Source of the DNA: Flavobacteriaceae bacterium
GTDB lineage: Bacteria > Bacteroidota > Bacteroidia > Flavobacteriales > Flavobacteriaceae
Length of the DNA stretch: 32,371 bases
Reading direction: 5' to 3'
Assembly (NCBI GenBank): GCA_029938265.1
Contig: JAOZVI010000015.1
Span: 1-32,371, forward strand
A program made the position numbers and the translations under genes. Positions 8,175 through 15,901 of the stretch are shown here, one piece after another. Each line of letters starts with the position of its first letter. Positions within the stretch are counted from its first letter, which is position 1. The notes beneath the pieces were generated by a model, which was not told the DNA's origin, did not search any database, and saw only the letters and a list, made by a program, of their open reading frames with translations.

Positions 8175-9509
8175 ATGCATAAAGATAAAAAAGTCGCTTT
8201 TTACACTTTGGGTTGTAAGTTAAATTTTTCTGAAACTTCAACCATAGCTCGCAATTTTCAAAATGAAGGTTTTGAACGTGTAAACTTTGAAGATAAAGCT
8301 GATATATACGTGATCAATACCTGTTCAGTTACTGATAATGCCGATAAGCGTTTTAAAACGGTCGTAAGATCTGCTTTAAAACAGAATGAGAATGCCTTTT
8401 TAATTGCCATTGGATGTTATGCACAATTAAAACCAGAAGAATTGGCTAAAGTAGATGGTGTTGATATGGTTTTGGGAGCTTCTGAAAAATTTAAAGTAAC
8501 AAGTTACATCAATGATCTAAGCAAAAATGAAATTAGCGAAATTCACGCATGTGAAATTAAAAAAGCAGATTTTTACGTAAGCTCTTACTCTTATGGCGAT
8601 CGTACTCGTGCTTTTCTAAAAGTACAGGATGGTTGTGATTATAAATGTACTTTTTGTACAATTCCGCTTGCACGAGGTATTTCAAGAAGTGATACTTTAG
8701 AAAAAATCATTCAAAATGCTAAAGAAATTTCAAAAAAAGGCATCAAAGAGATCGTACTTACAGGTGTAAATATTGGAGATTACGGTAAAGGAGAATTTGG
8801 CAATAAAAAACACGAGCACACCTTTTTAGACCTGATAAAAGCATTAGATCAGGTAAATGATATTGAAAGGTTTAGAATTTCTTCAATTGAACCAAATCTT
8901 TTAAAAGATAAAACCATTGATTTTGTTTCTACATCTAAAAGTTTTGTTCCTCATTTTCATATTCCACTTCAAAGTGGCAGCAATGAATTGCTAAAATTAA
9001 TGAAAAGAAGATACCAGCGAGAACTTTATACAGATCGTGTAAATCATATTAAAGAGAAAATGCCAAATGCATGTATTGGTGTTGATGTAATAGTAGGGTT
9101 TCCTGGTGAAACTGATGAATTATTTTTAGAAACATACCATTTTTTAAATGAATTAGATATTGCTTACTTGCATGTTTTTAAATATTCTGAACGTCCAAAT
9201 ACTAAAGCCATTGAAATGGAAGGTATTGTGCCTCAAAATATCAGAAACAAACGGAGTAAGATGTTGCGTGGACTTTCTGTTAAAAAAAGAAGGGCATTCT
9301 ATGAGAGTCAGCTTGGGAACACATTGACAGTTTTATTTGAAAGTGAGAACAAAGATGGTTTTATGTATGGTTTTACTGAGAACTATGTAAAAATAAAAAC
9401 ACCTCACAAATTTGAACTTGAAAACTCATTAAAAAAGGTTAAATTATTAACCATTGATGAAAATGGATTTATTACATTTGATTGGATCAAAGAACCTTTA
9501 TTTGTCTAA
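8175..9509 (+). CDS. mtaB: tRNA (t6A37) methylthiotransferase MtaB
   Basis: MtaB adds a methylthio group to t6A at position 37 of ANN-decoding tRNAs, giving ms2t6A. The 444-residue length is normal. The N-terminal UPF0004 domain has cluster cysteines at C14 (TLGCKLNFSE), C50 (VINTCSVTD) and C81 (AIGCYAQ). The radical-SAM CxxxCxxC is CDYKCTFC at 154-161, followed by ISSIEPN, HIPLQSGSN and VIVGFPGETDELF. A TRAM-like region (LTVLFESENKDGFMYGFTENYV) closes the protein. The LGCKLN and CTIPLARG variants point to MtaB rather than MiaB or RimO. It leads a compact operon; marC begins 10 bases after its stop. Confidence 0.95.
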   Translation: MHKDKKVAFYTLGCKLNFSETSTIARNFQNEGFERVNFEDKADIYVINTCSVTDNADKRFKTVVRSALKQNENAFLIAIGCYAQLKPEELAKVDGVDMVLGASEKFKVTSYINDLSKNEISEIHACEIKKADFYVSSYSYGDRTRAFLKVQDGCDYKCTFCTIPLARGISRSDTLEKIIQNAKEISKKGIKEIVLTGVNIGDYGKGEFGNKKHEHTFLDLIKALDQVNDIERFRISSIEPNLLKDKTIDFVSTSKSFVPHFHIPLQSGSNELLKLMKRRYQRELYTDRVNHIKEKMPNACIGVDVIVGFPGETDELFLETYHFLNELDIAYLHVFKYSERPNTKAIEMEGIVPQNIRNKRSKMLRGLSVKKRRAFYESQLGNTLTVLFESENKDGFMYGFTENYVKIKTPHKFELENSLKKVKLLTIDENGFITFDWIKEPLFV

Positions 9510-9519
9510 ACTTTTTTCT

Positions 9520-10164
9520 ATGGAACAGTATTATACTTCGGCAATATTAATTTTTACTTCCTTTTTTACGTTGATCAATCCTTTGGGAACTATGCCCATA
9601 TTTATGACGATGACATCAACGCTAAGCAATGAAAAAAGAAAGAAAACAGCAAAAAAAGCAAGTATTGTCGCTTTTTTCACCATTATTGCCTTTGCTTTTT
9701 CAGGTCAGATATTATTTCAGTTTTTTGGCATTTCAGTTGATAGTTTTAGAATTGTGGGTGGTGTGATATTTTTTGCCATGGGTTGGGACATGTTACAAGC
9801 CAGATTAGGTAAGATTAAACACACAGATGATGAAGGAAAAATTGATGCTTATATTGAAGATATATCTATTACTCCACTTGCAATACCAATGATTTGCGGA
9901 CCAGGAGCTATTACAAATGCAATAATTTTAATGGAAGATGCTGAAACTATAATTCAAAAAATATTATTGATTGCAGTAATTGCTATAGTTTTATTAATAA
10001 CCTATTTTATTTTAGTTGGGTCAAGTAAAATTACAGAAAAACTAGGTGAGACCGGCAACAAAGTAATGATGCGTTTAATGGGGTTAATTGTAATGGTAAT
10101 TGCTGTAGAATTTTTCTTCAGCGGTTTAAAACCTATTGTTATGTCGATGATAAATGCTCAATAA
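9520..10164 (+). CDS. MarC family integral membrane protein
   Basis: The track ORF starts at 9454 inside mtaB, but the protein family begins at MEQYYTSAILIFTSFF, so I take the ATG at 9520, giving 214 residues. The MarC/UPF0056 signature is clear: FFTLINPLGTMPIFMTMT, FRIVGGVIFFAMGWDMLQA, and TPLAIPMICGPGAITNAIILM, with about six spans. MarC proteins were once linked to multiple antibiotic resistance in E. coli, but that link was not upheld and the transport role is unknown. It sits between mtaB and an alpha/beta hydrolase whose ATG lies 11 bases inside its 3' end. Confidence 0.93.
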   Translation: MEQYYTSAILIFTSFFTLINPLGTMPIFMTMTSTLSNEKRKKTAKKASIVAFFTIIAFAFSGQILFQFFGISVDSFRIVGGVIFFAMGWDMLQARLGKIKHTDDEGKIDAYIEDISITPLAIPMICGPGAITNAIILMEDAETIIQKILLIAVIAIVLLITYFILVGSSKITEKLGETGNKVMMRLMGLIVMVIAVEFFFSGLKPIVMSMINAQ

Positions 10165-10834
10165 AATTCATAAAATACCAGTTTATTTTATACCGGGCTT
10201 AGCTACCGGAACCCGCATTTTTGATTACATTAAACTTCCTGAAAATATTTTTGAAATTTATTTTTTAGAATGGCTGACACCTAATTCAAATGATGAAAAT
10301 TTAGAAGATTATGCCAAAAGAATGAGTAAAAATATTATTCACCAAAATCCGATTTTGGTAGGTGTTTCTTTTGGAGGAATTTTAGCACAGGAAATTAGTA
10401 AAATTATTCCTGTAAAAAAGATAATTTTAATTTCAAGCATTAAACATCAAAATGAAATGCCAAAACGTTTAAACTGGGTATTTAAAACACATTTTTACAG
10501 ATTATTTCCTTCTAGGACAATTTCAAAAATAAATAAAGATTCGAAATATGCTATTAACGATTCATTAAAAAAGAAAGTTCATCTAATTGACAAATACTTA
10601 CAGGCAAAAGATGAAAAATACTTAAATTGGGCAATATTTAATGTTTTGAATTGGAAACAAGATATATATTTAGAAAATTTAATTCACATCCACGGAAGTG
10701 ATGATATTGTTTTTCCTATTAAATATATAAAAAATTGTATAATTATTGAAGGAGGAAAGCATGAAATGATCTTAACAAAATCCAAAAAAATTAGTGCTAT
10801 TTTACAAAAAGTAATTTTAAACGATGAAGGTTGA
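10154..10834 (+). CDS. Alpha/beta-hydrolase fold protein
   Basis: A 226-residue protein with the compact alpha/beta-hydrolase core and no signal peptide. It shows an oxyanion region VYFIPGLATGTRIF near residues 10-23, a nucleophile elbow GVSFGGILAQE with Ser72, an acid in IHGSDDIVFP, and a histidine in IEGGKHEMIL. All three catalytic positions are therefore present. The substrate cannot be inferred. It overlaps the 3' end of marC and the 5' start of rfbC by 11 bases on each side, so translation of the three genes is probably coupled. Confidence 0.85.
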   Translation: MLNKIHKIPVYFIPGLATGTRIFDYIKLPENIFEIYFLEWLTPNSNDENLEDYAKRMSKNIIHQNPILVGVSFGGILAQEISKIIPVKKIILISSIKHQNEMPKRLNWVFKTHFYRLFPSRTISKINKDSKYAINDSLKKKVHLIDKYLQAKDEKYLNWAIFNVLNWKQDIYLENLIHIHGSDDIVFPIKYIKNCIIIEGGKHEMILTKSKKISAILQKVILNDEG

Positions 10835-11363
10835 ACAAACAAATTTTTCTGATCTATTAGTTCTGACACCTCAAATTTTCACTGATGAAAGAGGTTATTT
10901 TATAGAAACTTATAACCGTGAAAAAATAAATAAAATATGTGGCACTAATTTTGTGCAAGATAATGAGTCGCTATCAAACAAAGGAATTTTAAGAGGTTTA
11001 CATTTTCAAAGACCTCCGTTTGCACAGGCAAAATTAATAAGAGTAATTGTTGGAAGTATTTTAGATATAGCTGTTGATCTGCGAAAAGGATCAGCTACAT
11101 ACGGTGACCATTTTAGTTTTATTATTTCTGATAAAAATAAAAAGCAATTATTCATCCCAATTGGTTTTGCACATGGTTTTTTAAGTTTAGAAAACAATAC
11201 AATTATCAATTATAAATGTTCAGAATATTACAATAAAGACTCTGAAGATTCGTTGATTTGGAACGATAAGAACTTGTCAATAGAATGGGGAGTAAATAAT
11301 CCTATTCTAACTGATAAAGATAAGAATGCGAATAATTTTATTAATTTTGAAAGTCCCTTTTAA
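10824..11363 (+). CDS. rfbC: dTDP-4-dehydrorhamnose 3,5-epimerase (RmlC/RfbC)
   Basis: RmlC performs the double epimerisation that converts dTDP-4-keto-6-deoxy-glucose to the L-rhamnose precursor for surface polysaccharide. The cupin protein has the usual length (179 residues). Conserved pieces are FTDERGYFIETYN at 19-31, GILRGLHFQ with the catalytic His60, KLIRV with Lys70, DIAVDLRKGS, FIPIGFAHGFL, and Tyr130 in the YKCSEYY segment that supplies the acid. SLIWNDKNLSIEW matches the family C-terminal region. It stands alone here: rmlA, rmlB and rmlD are absent, and its neighbours are unrelated, so the partner genes must lie elsewhere. Confidence 0.94.
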   Translation: MKVEQTNFSDLLVLTPQIFTDERGYFIETYNREKINKICGTNFVQDNESLSNKGILRGLHFQRPPFAQAKLIRVIVGSILDIAVDLRKGSATYGDHFSFIISDKNKKQLFIPIGFAHGFLSLENNTIINYKCSEYYNKDSEDSLIWNDKNLSIEWGVNNPILTDKDKNANNFINFESPF

Positions 11364-11381
11364 CATATAAATAGTTTAATC

Positions 11382-12293
11382 ATGAATAGAGCTTCCCGTT
11401 TTTTTGCAGTTTCTGGTTTGATAATCACTGCATTCCTTTTTATCAATGCCGATATGTCAAACAAGAAAAATAATGAGAATGATCCCAAAAAAAATACAAG
11501 TGATTTTTATGAAGTGAAGGCTTTAAAAATTCCTGCAAACTTAAAGTTTTCCGGTGAAAAAGTTCCTACAAATAAAAGTGATATTAAAGAAAGAATTGAC
11601 CGTGAATTATTGGTAAATACTTATTGGCAATCAAACGGTTTGCTTTTTTTTAAAAGAGCCAATAAATATTTTCCTATTATTGAACCAATATTAAAAAAAC
11701 ACAAGATCCCGGATGATTTTAAATATCTGGCATTAATAGAAAGTGGTTTACAAAATGTGACTTCTCCTGCTGGAGCCAAAGGTTTTTGGCAATTAATGCC
11801 TAAAACAGCCAAAGAATACGGTTTAGAGGTCAATGCCAATGTTGATGAACGTTATAATTTAGAAAAATCAACTGAAGCTGCTTGTCAATATATTTTAGAT
11901 GCTCATGAGAAATTTGGAAATTGGACACTCACTGCAGCTGCTTATAATGCGGGGATGGCTGGAATTTCTAGGAAAATTGAACAACAAAAAGTGGCTGATT
12001 ACTACGACCTATTATTAAATGACGAAACCTCCAGATATTTACCAAGGATAGTTGCTGTTAAAGAAATTTTAAACAATCCAAAAAAATATGGTTTTATTTT
12101 TGATGAAGAAGATCTGTATTCTTTAGTTCCAACTCATTCTATAAAAATTGATACAGCAATTACAAATTTAGCAACATTTGCCAATACTCAAGGAATTAAC
12201 TACAAAGTATTAAAAATTCATAACCCTTGGTTACGAGAAAATAAATTGAATAATAAGTCAAGAAAACTGTATCAAATCAAAATACAAGATTAA
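11382..12293 (+). CDS. Lytic murein transglycosylase (SLT / GH23 domain)
   Basis: This 303-residue exported enzyme cleaves peptidoglycan glycan strands to 1,6-anhydro products. A short hydrophobic N-terminal segment (FFAVSGLIITAFLFINA) acts as signal or anchor. The catalytic SLT domain runs from about 100 to 230: ALIESGLQN with the catalytic Glu120, SPAGAKGFWQLMPKTAKEYGL, and LTAAAYNAGMAGI. This is the MltD/SLT-like class. A C-terminal segment of about 70 residues resembles the region that precedes LysM repeats in MltD, but no LysM copy is visible, so the protein ends earlier than MltD. It is 18 bases after rfbC, the last gene of the mtaB operon. Confidence 0.93.
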   Translation: MNRASRFFAVSGLIITAFLFINADMSNKKNNENDPKKNTSDFYEVKALKIPANLKFSGEKVPTNKSDIKERIDRELLVNTYWQSNGLLFFKRANKYFPIIEPILKKHKIPDDFKYLALIESGLQNVTSPAGAKGFWQLMPKTAKEYGLEVNANVDERYNLEKSTEAACQYILDAHEKFGNWTLTAAAYNAGMAGISRKIEQQKVADYYDLLLNDETSRYLPRIVAVKEILNNPKKYGFIFDEEDLYSLVPTHSIKIDTAITNLATFANTQGINYKVLKIHNPWLRENKLNNKSRKLYQIKIQD

Positions 12294-12303
12294 TTTTAGA
12301 TAG

Positions 12304-12423
12304 TTCTTTAACTTAAAAAAACTAAATTTTTGTGAATCTGGTGGTCTAATAGGAATTCAAACTTGTGCTGATTGGAATATCAATACACAATTTATTGAAA
12401 CTGTTTGGGAAGACAACAAATAA
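12304..12423 (+). pseudogene. Coding-like remnant without a start (C-terminal gene fragment)
   Basis: Between two convergent genes the plus strand has an open stretch after a TAG at 12301 with no ATG, ending at TAA 12421-12423. Its last 29 codons, from 12334, read ESGGLIGIQTCADWN and then NINTQFIETVWEDNK. The composition, with Trp, Cys, Gly-Gly and balanced charges, looks like real protein rather than A/T-rich spacer. I could not identify the family. It may be the surviving 3' end of a deleted gene. The start coordinate marks the open frame, not a true gene boundary. No hairpin terminator was found between the two convergent genes. Confidence 0.4.
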
Positions 12424-12430
12424 TTAATAT

Positions 12431-14023
12431 TTACAGGCTTAAAGACATTTCTACTTCCCAATTGGCTTTAGCTTCAATAATATTTTTAAAATAGTAAACT
12501 TTTTCAGGTTGAATTTTCTTTAAATAGTTTCCAGTATCCCATTTTTTATTTTTATTCTCGTCGTATAAAATCCTCACTTTATAACGAGAAGGTGCAATAT
12601 TATTAAATCTAATTACATGGGCATTTTCTGCATAGTATTTAACGGTAACTTCTCCTCTATCATTGATCAGATCAACAATAATTGGATATGATTCAATTTT
12701 ATTTAATGTCAAAAAAATTGAACTATAGTTAGATGGCCTTTTGGTTGAGAATGCCAAATTTAAAGTGTCGTTCTTAACATCAAAAAAATCTTCAACAGCA
12801 CCGGGTAATAATTGCATAGTGTACTTTGAGTCATATTTTTTTTCAAAATTAAAAAATAATATATTTTTACTTTTATTTAAATTATAAGTATAGGTCACTT
12901 TGATTGAGTCCTTATCTAAAAAATTTATTTTTGTACTATCTACCTTTAACATAGGCGTATTACTCAATAAATTTAAAGTATCTCTTAAATTAAGAGTGCC
13001 TTTTACTCCAAAATTAAGTTTTAAAGAATCAATTTTATCTTCTCTTAATTTTACTCTTACACTATCAATAAAATCTTTGTTTTTAATTATAAAGTTTATG
13101 GAATCATTTTCATATCCTCTGTACCAATAATTCAATGTGTCTTTTTTCTTTTCAAAATTCGAAAATGATTTATAATTACTATCTATTGTTAAATAAGGTT
13201 TTACTTTTAAACTATCGGCGTTTCCTTCATAACCAAATAAAATATGGCCTTTGGCAATTTCTTTAGGTTTACTCGGCAAACGAAAAGGTAAAATCTCGTT
13301 AAATAAAACCATATCATAGATCGAATCTGTAGGAACAGAAATAATATGAGGAATAAACCCTATTTTATCTCCTTTAGGATTATACTTATAATTTTTACTC
13401 GCATCATTTAAAGCAATTAAGGCATAGTTCCCTGCTTTTATATTAGTAATCTCGTAATTAACACTATCTTTTAACGCCCCAACATACATAGGTTTTTCAT
13501 GATATATGATGGAATCATTATATTCCTCATCAAAAGGATATAACAATATCACTATATTTTCATCAGGTATATATTCAAATGCATCTTTGATGGTACCTGA
13601 AACCTGCAAAGAATCAATATAGTCTCCTGTTGAAAAAATATACTTAAAATTATCTAAAATATTTCCTTCAGTGTTGTCTATAATACTCTGACCAAAATTA
13701 AATGTATAAGTAGTATTTTCTTGTAAAGTATCTTGAATTTTAATTGAAATGAATTTACTCGGCGTACCCTGAGGTACAATAACGGGTGGGTATTTTAATG
13801 GAGGTGAAATGATCAGTTGTGAACTTATATCTTTTAATTTGATATATTCATCAAAGTAAATTTTTATTTCATCATCCTCAAAATGTATACTGCCAAATTC
13901 AGGTTTTGCTTTTACCATTATTGGTTTATCTTCATCTTTCTCCCCTCCGGTTGGTCTTCCTCTTCTTGCACAACTCGAAACCGTAATGATTAAGATCAAT
14001 AAAAATAATAAACGAATATGCAT
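12431..14023 (-). CDS. Lipoprotein with N-terminal SbsA/Big_5-type Ig-like domain
   Basis: The 530-residue protein starts with a lipoprotein signal peptide (LILIITVSSC, lipid-modified Cys18). The next 100 residues contain PEFGSIHFEDDEIKIYFDEYIKL and later NTTYTFNFGQSIIDNTEGN, the pattern of the Big_5 (SbsA Ig-like) domain, in which a bacterial Ig fold ends with the 'D..GN.L....F.FSTGD' strand. The remaining 400 residues are beta-rich and end with the VRILYDENKNKKWDTGNYL region seen in many Bacteroidota members annotated 'Ig-like domain-containing protein'. It is probably anchored to the outer membrane or facing the periplasm. Function unknown. comF lies upstream on the same strand, 51 bases away. 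Confidence 0.85.
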   Translation of the reverse strand: MHIRLLFLLILIITVSSCARRGRPTGGEKDEDKPIMVKAKPEFGSIHFEDDEIKIYFDEYIKLKDISSQLIISPPLKYPPVIVPQGTPSKFISIKIQDTLQENTTYTFNFGQSIIDNTEGNILDNFKYIFSTGDYIDSLQVSGTIKDAFEYIPDENIVILLYPFDEEYNDSIIYHEKPMYVGALKDSVNYEITNIKAGNYALIALNDASKNYKYNPKGDKIGFIPHIISVPTDSIYDMVLFNEILPFRLPSKPKEIAKGHILFGYEGNADSLKVKPYLTIDSNYKSFSNFEKKKDTLNYWYRGYENDSINFIIKNKDFIDSVRVKLREDKIDSLKLNFGVKGTLNLRDTLNLLSNTPMLKVDSTKINFLDKDSIKVTYTYNLNKSKNILFFNFEKKYDSKYTMQLLPGAVEDFFDVKNDTLNLAFSTKRPSNYSSIFLTLNKIESYPIIVDLINDRGEVTVKYYAENAHVIRFNNIAPSRYKVRILYDENKNKKWDTGNYLKKIQPEKVYYFKNIIEAKANWEVEMSLSL

Positions 14024-14074
14024 AAATTATAATTTATTACAAATTAACAACTAATTTTGAGTTTAATAAATTTT

Positions 14075-14764
14075 TTATGGAGTATAAGCCATAGTTGCTA
14101 AACTTATTCTTACTGAAGGGATTTCTTTCAGTGCCAAACAACAAGCTTCAATCGTCGCACCGGTTGTTATGATATCGTCTATAAGTAAAACATGCTTATT
14201 TTGTATTTTATTTTTATCAGATAATCCAAAAATACCTTCAATACTTTGAATTCTTTCTTCCTTTTGTTTGATAGTTTGTGTTTTTGCATAAGTTTTTCTT
14301 AACAAGACATCATCAATAAAAGGTATTTGTAATTTTTCTGATAAACTTTTTCCAAATTTAGTTACTTGATTATAACCTCTTTGTCTTAATTTTTTAGAAT
14401 GTAAAGGAACCGGAATTATACAATCAACCTCATCAAAACGCTTTGATTGAACCATATTATCTCCTAACCAATTTCCAATAAAATTGCCAATTTTCTCATT
14501 GTCTCTGTATTTAAGCTCGTGAATTAGTTTTTGAACATTCCCTTTTTTATAAAAATAAAACAAAGATGTAGCTGCTTGTAAATTAACTCTACCATAAAAA
14601 GAGGTTTCAACAATATTATTTTTTTCAAAACAAAAATTTGTCAAAGGCAGATCATGCCTGCAAAAAACACAAACTGGATATTCTCCATCCGACAAAGTTT
14701 TTTCACAAATTACACATTGCTCAGGAAAAAAAATATGCACCAAATCCTTAATATAAGAATACAT
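14075..14764 (-). CDS. ComF family protein (amidophosphoribosyltransferase-like)
   Basis: A 229-residue protein with an N-terminal four-cysteine zinc finger (C17xxC20 and C32xxC35 in EQCVICEK and CVFCRHD) and a C-terminal type I phosphoribosyltransferase domain with the PRPP motif VLLIDDIITTGAT near 192-204. The internal CIIPVPLHSKKLRQRGYNQ is the ComF signature. ComF is needed for DNA uptake in naturally competent bacteria such as Bacillus and Haemophilus; competence in this organism is not shown, and no other com gene is in the window. Divergent from the coiled-coil gene across 123 bases. Confidence 0.92.
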   Translation of the reverse strand: MYSYIKDLVHIFFPEQCVICEKTLSDGEYPVCVFCRHDLPLTNFCFEKNNIVETSFYGRVNLQAATSLFYFYKKGNVQKLIHELKYRDNEKIGNFIGNWLGDNMVQSKRFDEVDCIIPVPLHSKKLRQRGYNQVTKFGKSLSEKLQIPFIDDVLLRKTYAKTQTIKQKEERIQSIEGIFGLSDKNKIQNKHVLLIDDIITTGATIEACCLALKEIPSVRISLATMAYTP

Positions 14765-14887
14765 AAAAATTTTAATTTTGGTAAATTTAAATAACTTTAA
14801 AAAAAAATCAGAATTTATTCATAAAATTGCACAATATTTTTAAAAATACACGTTATATAAGTTACGATTAATCAAAATGTCATAATT

Positions 14888-15793
14888 ATGGAAGAAAACA
14901 CAAAAACTTCAAACAACAAATTCTTAATAATAGCATTAACGGCTTTGCTATTCTTGCTGATAGGGTATACTTTTTATCTAAGTAAAGATCATAAAGAAGC
15001 TTTACAATTTTTACAGGATGAAAAAGAGCAAATCATCGGCAATCTAACTGCAATGGAAGAAAAATACGATATTGCCATTGCAAAAAATACAAGTCTATCT
15101 GATTCTTTAACACATGAAAAAGAAAAGATCATAGCTTTTAAAGATTCTGTGATCAACCTAAAGAAAGCCAATTCTTCAGTTTTAAGAAGATACAGATATC
15201 AAGTATCTAATTTGCAGGCAACCAATGAAAGATTGATCAACGAAGTTGATTCGTTAAAAATGATATCAAATGTGCTTATTGATGAAAAAGATAGTATTAC
15301 CAGTCAACTGGAAGTTCAAACCATCTATAATGATACTTTAACTGCCATTAATAAAAAACTGTCAGAAAAAGTTGCGATTGGTAGTGCTCTAAATATAAAA
15401 GATGTTAATGTTACAGCTTTAAAAATGCGTTCTAACGGAAAATATACTGAAACCAATAAAGCACAAAAAACGGATGCTATTAAAGTTGAGTTTCGATTAA
15501 TGGAAAACGAAATAGCAACTCCCGGAGATAAAGAGGCTTATATTATTTTACAAAAACCAAATGGTGCGGTTATTAACGCAAAAGGAACATTTACTTTAGA
15601 AGATGAAACCGAAATAAAATATACTGATCAAACTATGATAAATTACGAAAACGCCGAGTTAGATGTAGTTTTATTTGTAGAAAGAAAAGGTGACAAATAC
15701 GAAAAAGGGACCTATCAAGTAAAAGTCTATGTAGAAGGTAGATTGGTAGGTGTTACTAAACTTGAATTAGGTGATTCATTTTTAGGTTTATAA
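14888..15793 (+). CDS. Single-TM coiled-coil protein, function unknown
   Basis: The 301-residue protein has a short cytoplasmic start, one span at about 12-30 (FLIIALTALLFLLIGYTFYL), a long coiled coil from about 35 to 165 with repeated heptads such as YRYQVSNLQATNERLINEVDSL, and a folded beta-rich C-terminal domain from about 175 (IKDVNVTALKMRSNGKY ... GTYQVKVYVEGRLVG). Homologues in flavobacteria are often labelled 'chromosome partitioning protein ParA', but there is no P-loop or ATPase motif here, so that label is not supported. The layout fits a periplasmic spacer carrying a small binding domain. It is monocistronic, ending at a strong terminator. Confidence 0.82.
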   Translation: MEENTKTSNNKFLIIALTALLFLLIGYTFYLSKDHKEALQFLQDEKEQIIGNLTAMEEKYDIAIAKNTSLSDSLTHEKEKIIAFKDSVINLKKANSSVLRRYRYQVSNLQATNERLINEVDSLKMISNVLIDEKDSITSQLEVQTIYNDTLTAINKKLSEKVAIGSALNIKDVNVTALKMRSNGKYTETNKAQKTDAIKVEFRLMENEIATPGDKEAYIILQKPNGAVINAKGTFTLEDETEIKYTDQTMINYENAELDVVLFVERKGDKYEKGTYQVKVYVEGRLVGVTKLELGDSFLGL

Positions 15794-15817
15794 TTATTTA
15801 TTTATTTTTATTTTTAG

Positions 15818-15848
15818 AAAAAGCTGTCTTACAAGACAGCTTTTTTTA
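15818..15848 (+). terminator. Intrinsic terminator after the coiled-coil gene
   Basis: Perfect 10-base inverted repeat AAGCTGTCTT (15821-15830) and AAGACAGCTT (15833-15842), extended by an A run before it and followed by a T run. It separates the coiled-coil gene from glyS. Confidence 0.88.
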
Positions 15849-15889
15849 TTTATATTTAATTTAAACCTAACATCACTAAATAATTTATA

Positions 15890-15897
15890 TATTTTTG
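15890..15897 (+). promoter_or_regulatory. -7 box directly before glyS (possible leaderless start)
   Basis: TATTTTTG matches TAnnTTTG and ends only 4 bases before the glyS ATG at 15902. With the usual 5-7 base distance, transcription would begin at or just next to the start codon. No good -33 TTG is present. Confidence 0.5.
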
Positions 15898-15901
15898 TAA
15901 A

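Noticed and set aside
9454-9519. Upstream start for marC given by the track
   Set aside because: The first 22 codons overlap mtaB in another frame and the MarC family begins at the later ATG (9520).
10154-12293. Polysaccharide gene cluster suggested by rfbC
   Set aside because: Only rfbC belongs to that pathway. Its neighbours are mtaB, marC, a hydrolase and a lytic transglycosylase, with no glycosyltransferase or nucleotide-sugar enzymes.
14835-14848. TATTTTTAAAAATA palindrome before the coiled-coil gene
   Set aside because: Perfect but made only of A and T in an A/T-rich spacer; expected often by chance, so not listed as an operator.
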